DNA of 64,000 nt from Pseudomonas putida (GTDB lineage Bacteria > Pseudomonadota > Gammaproteobacteria > Pseudomonadales > Pseudomonadaceae). Position numbers and translations under genes: made by a program. A model generated the notes under the pieces. The model was not told where the DNA came from. It searched no databases and saw only the letters and a program-made list of their open reading frames with translations. Numbering within the stretch: the first letter of the stretch is position 1; each line of letters starts with the position of its first letter. Of the stretch, positions 63,627-64,000 are shown piece after piece. The stretch covers positions 2,508,998 through 2,572,997 of the forward strand of contig CP124529.1 of assembly GCA_029953615.1 (NCBI GenBank), read 5' to 3'.

Positions 63627-64000
63627 ATGAACGCTGCAGACCCCTCCCCACCGAGCGTACTGATTGTCGAGGGCGACCCCTGGGTGCGTGACCTGCTCAG
63701 CGAAATGCTGCTCAGCGTGCGCTGTGACGCCCGCCTGCAGGTCTGCGCCGACGGCTCGCAGGCCTTGAACGCACTGTCCAGCAAGCCCGACCTGATCATT
63801 GCCGCGCGTGAGCTGGCAGGTGTCGATGGCCTCGACCTGTTGCGCAAGGTACGCGCCAAAGGCCCGAGTTTGCCGTTCATCCTCATGAGCAACCGCATTG
63901 ACAGCGCCAGCGTGCACGAGGTGCTCCCCCTGCACCCCACGGCTTACCTGAGCAAGCCGCTGAACCTGGACACCCTGCGCAAACGCCTGGAAGAACTGCT
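63627..64000 (+). CDS. Degenerate receiver-domain protein, 5' part (runs off the window)
   Basis: The open frame starts at ATG 63627 with CAGGAG six bases upstream and continues without a stop to the right edge (124 codons). The visible part is a CheY-like receiver: PPSVLIVEGDPWVRDLL at the start, FILMSNR with the conserved Ser, and YLSKPLN with the conserved Lys. The phospho-acceptor position is Ala60 (PDLIIAARELAGVDG) where Asp is expected, and one of the acid-pocket residues is Gly16. So it is probably not phosphorylated in the ordinary way. The output domain lies beyond the window. Confidence 0.75.
   Translation, partial: MNAADPSPPSVLIVEGDPWVRDLLSEMLLSVRCDARLQVCADGSQALNALSSKPDLIIAARELAGVDGLDLLRKVRAKGPSLPFILMSNRIDSASVHEVLPLHPTAYLSKPLNLDTLRKRLEEL

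Overview
The window is a chromosomal segment of a high-GC Pseudomonas of the P. putida group. The diagnostic order argH / algR-hemC-hemD-hemX-hemY / dsbB / rsd(algQ) / FKBP / algP is there, together with a LapA-type giant adhesin, the sulfate-ester (ats/sft/ast) cluster known from P. putida S-313, gabDT, and many P. putida-type REP palindromes. No phage, plasmid or CRISPR locus is visible.

Layout. 1-5.6 kb: 3' end of a LapA-like RTX adhesin with near-identical 672-bp repeats. 6.4-10.1 kb: TauD-family dioxygenase plus a sulfonate-type ABC importer. 10.2-11.8 kb: a compact HTH-WCX regulator and a SEL1-repeat protein. 12-17 kb: MarR-controlled FUSC / DUF1656 / HlyD / outer-membrane-factor efflux operon. 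17.2-18.1 kb: orphan Rhs-core protein with a RelE-like C-terminal tip and no visible immunity gene. 18.3-18.7 kb: a REP-associated tyrosine transposase (RAYT) between REP pairs. 19-22.4 kb: cytochrome c-FTR1 fusion, two small conserved proteins and a GST. 22.5-33.3 kb: argH, algR (without an adjacent algZ/fimS), heme genes, dsbB, rsd, FKBP isomerase, algP. 33.4-42.3 kb: ABC-F protein, LysE exporter, stomatin/NfeD pair, YbaK-like, DUF2789, CBS and M20 genes. tRNA-Arg(CCG) follows. 42.7-50 kb: a tight operon of GntR regulator, AprA-like flavoprotein, AprB-like ferredoxin, substrate-binding protein with a NosL-like tail, permease, ATPase, HEAT-repeat protein and DUF971 protein. This is the best candidate for an uncharacterised system. 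50.2-60.2 kb: atsC-atsB (fused double permease), atsR-atsK, sftR, sftP-astA. 60.6-63.5 kb: gabD, gabT. The right edge holds the start of a degenerate receiver-domain protein.

How the genes work together. Three separate sulfonate/taurine-type ABC importers lie within 48 kb. Two sit beside TauD/AtsK-type 2-oxoglutarate dioxygenases and one beside an APS-reductase-like flavoprotein/ferredoxin pair. Three of the relevant promoter regions share an AT-rich element with an ATTCC core, which suggests common sulfur-starvation control. This is inference.

Sequence quality. Eight otherwise conserved genes carry frame breaks (lapA has three). Nearly all are explained by a one-base change in the length of a short homopolymer. 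This pattern points to sequencing error rather than gene decay, so these genes are annotated as full-length CDS with the break position given.
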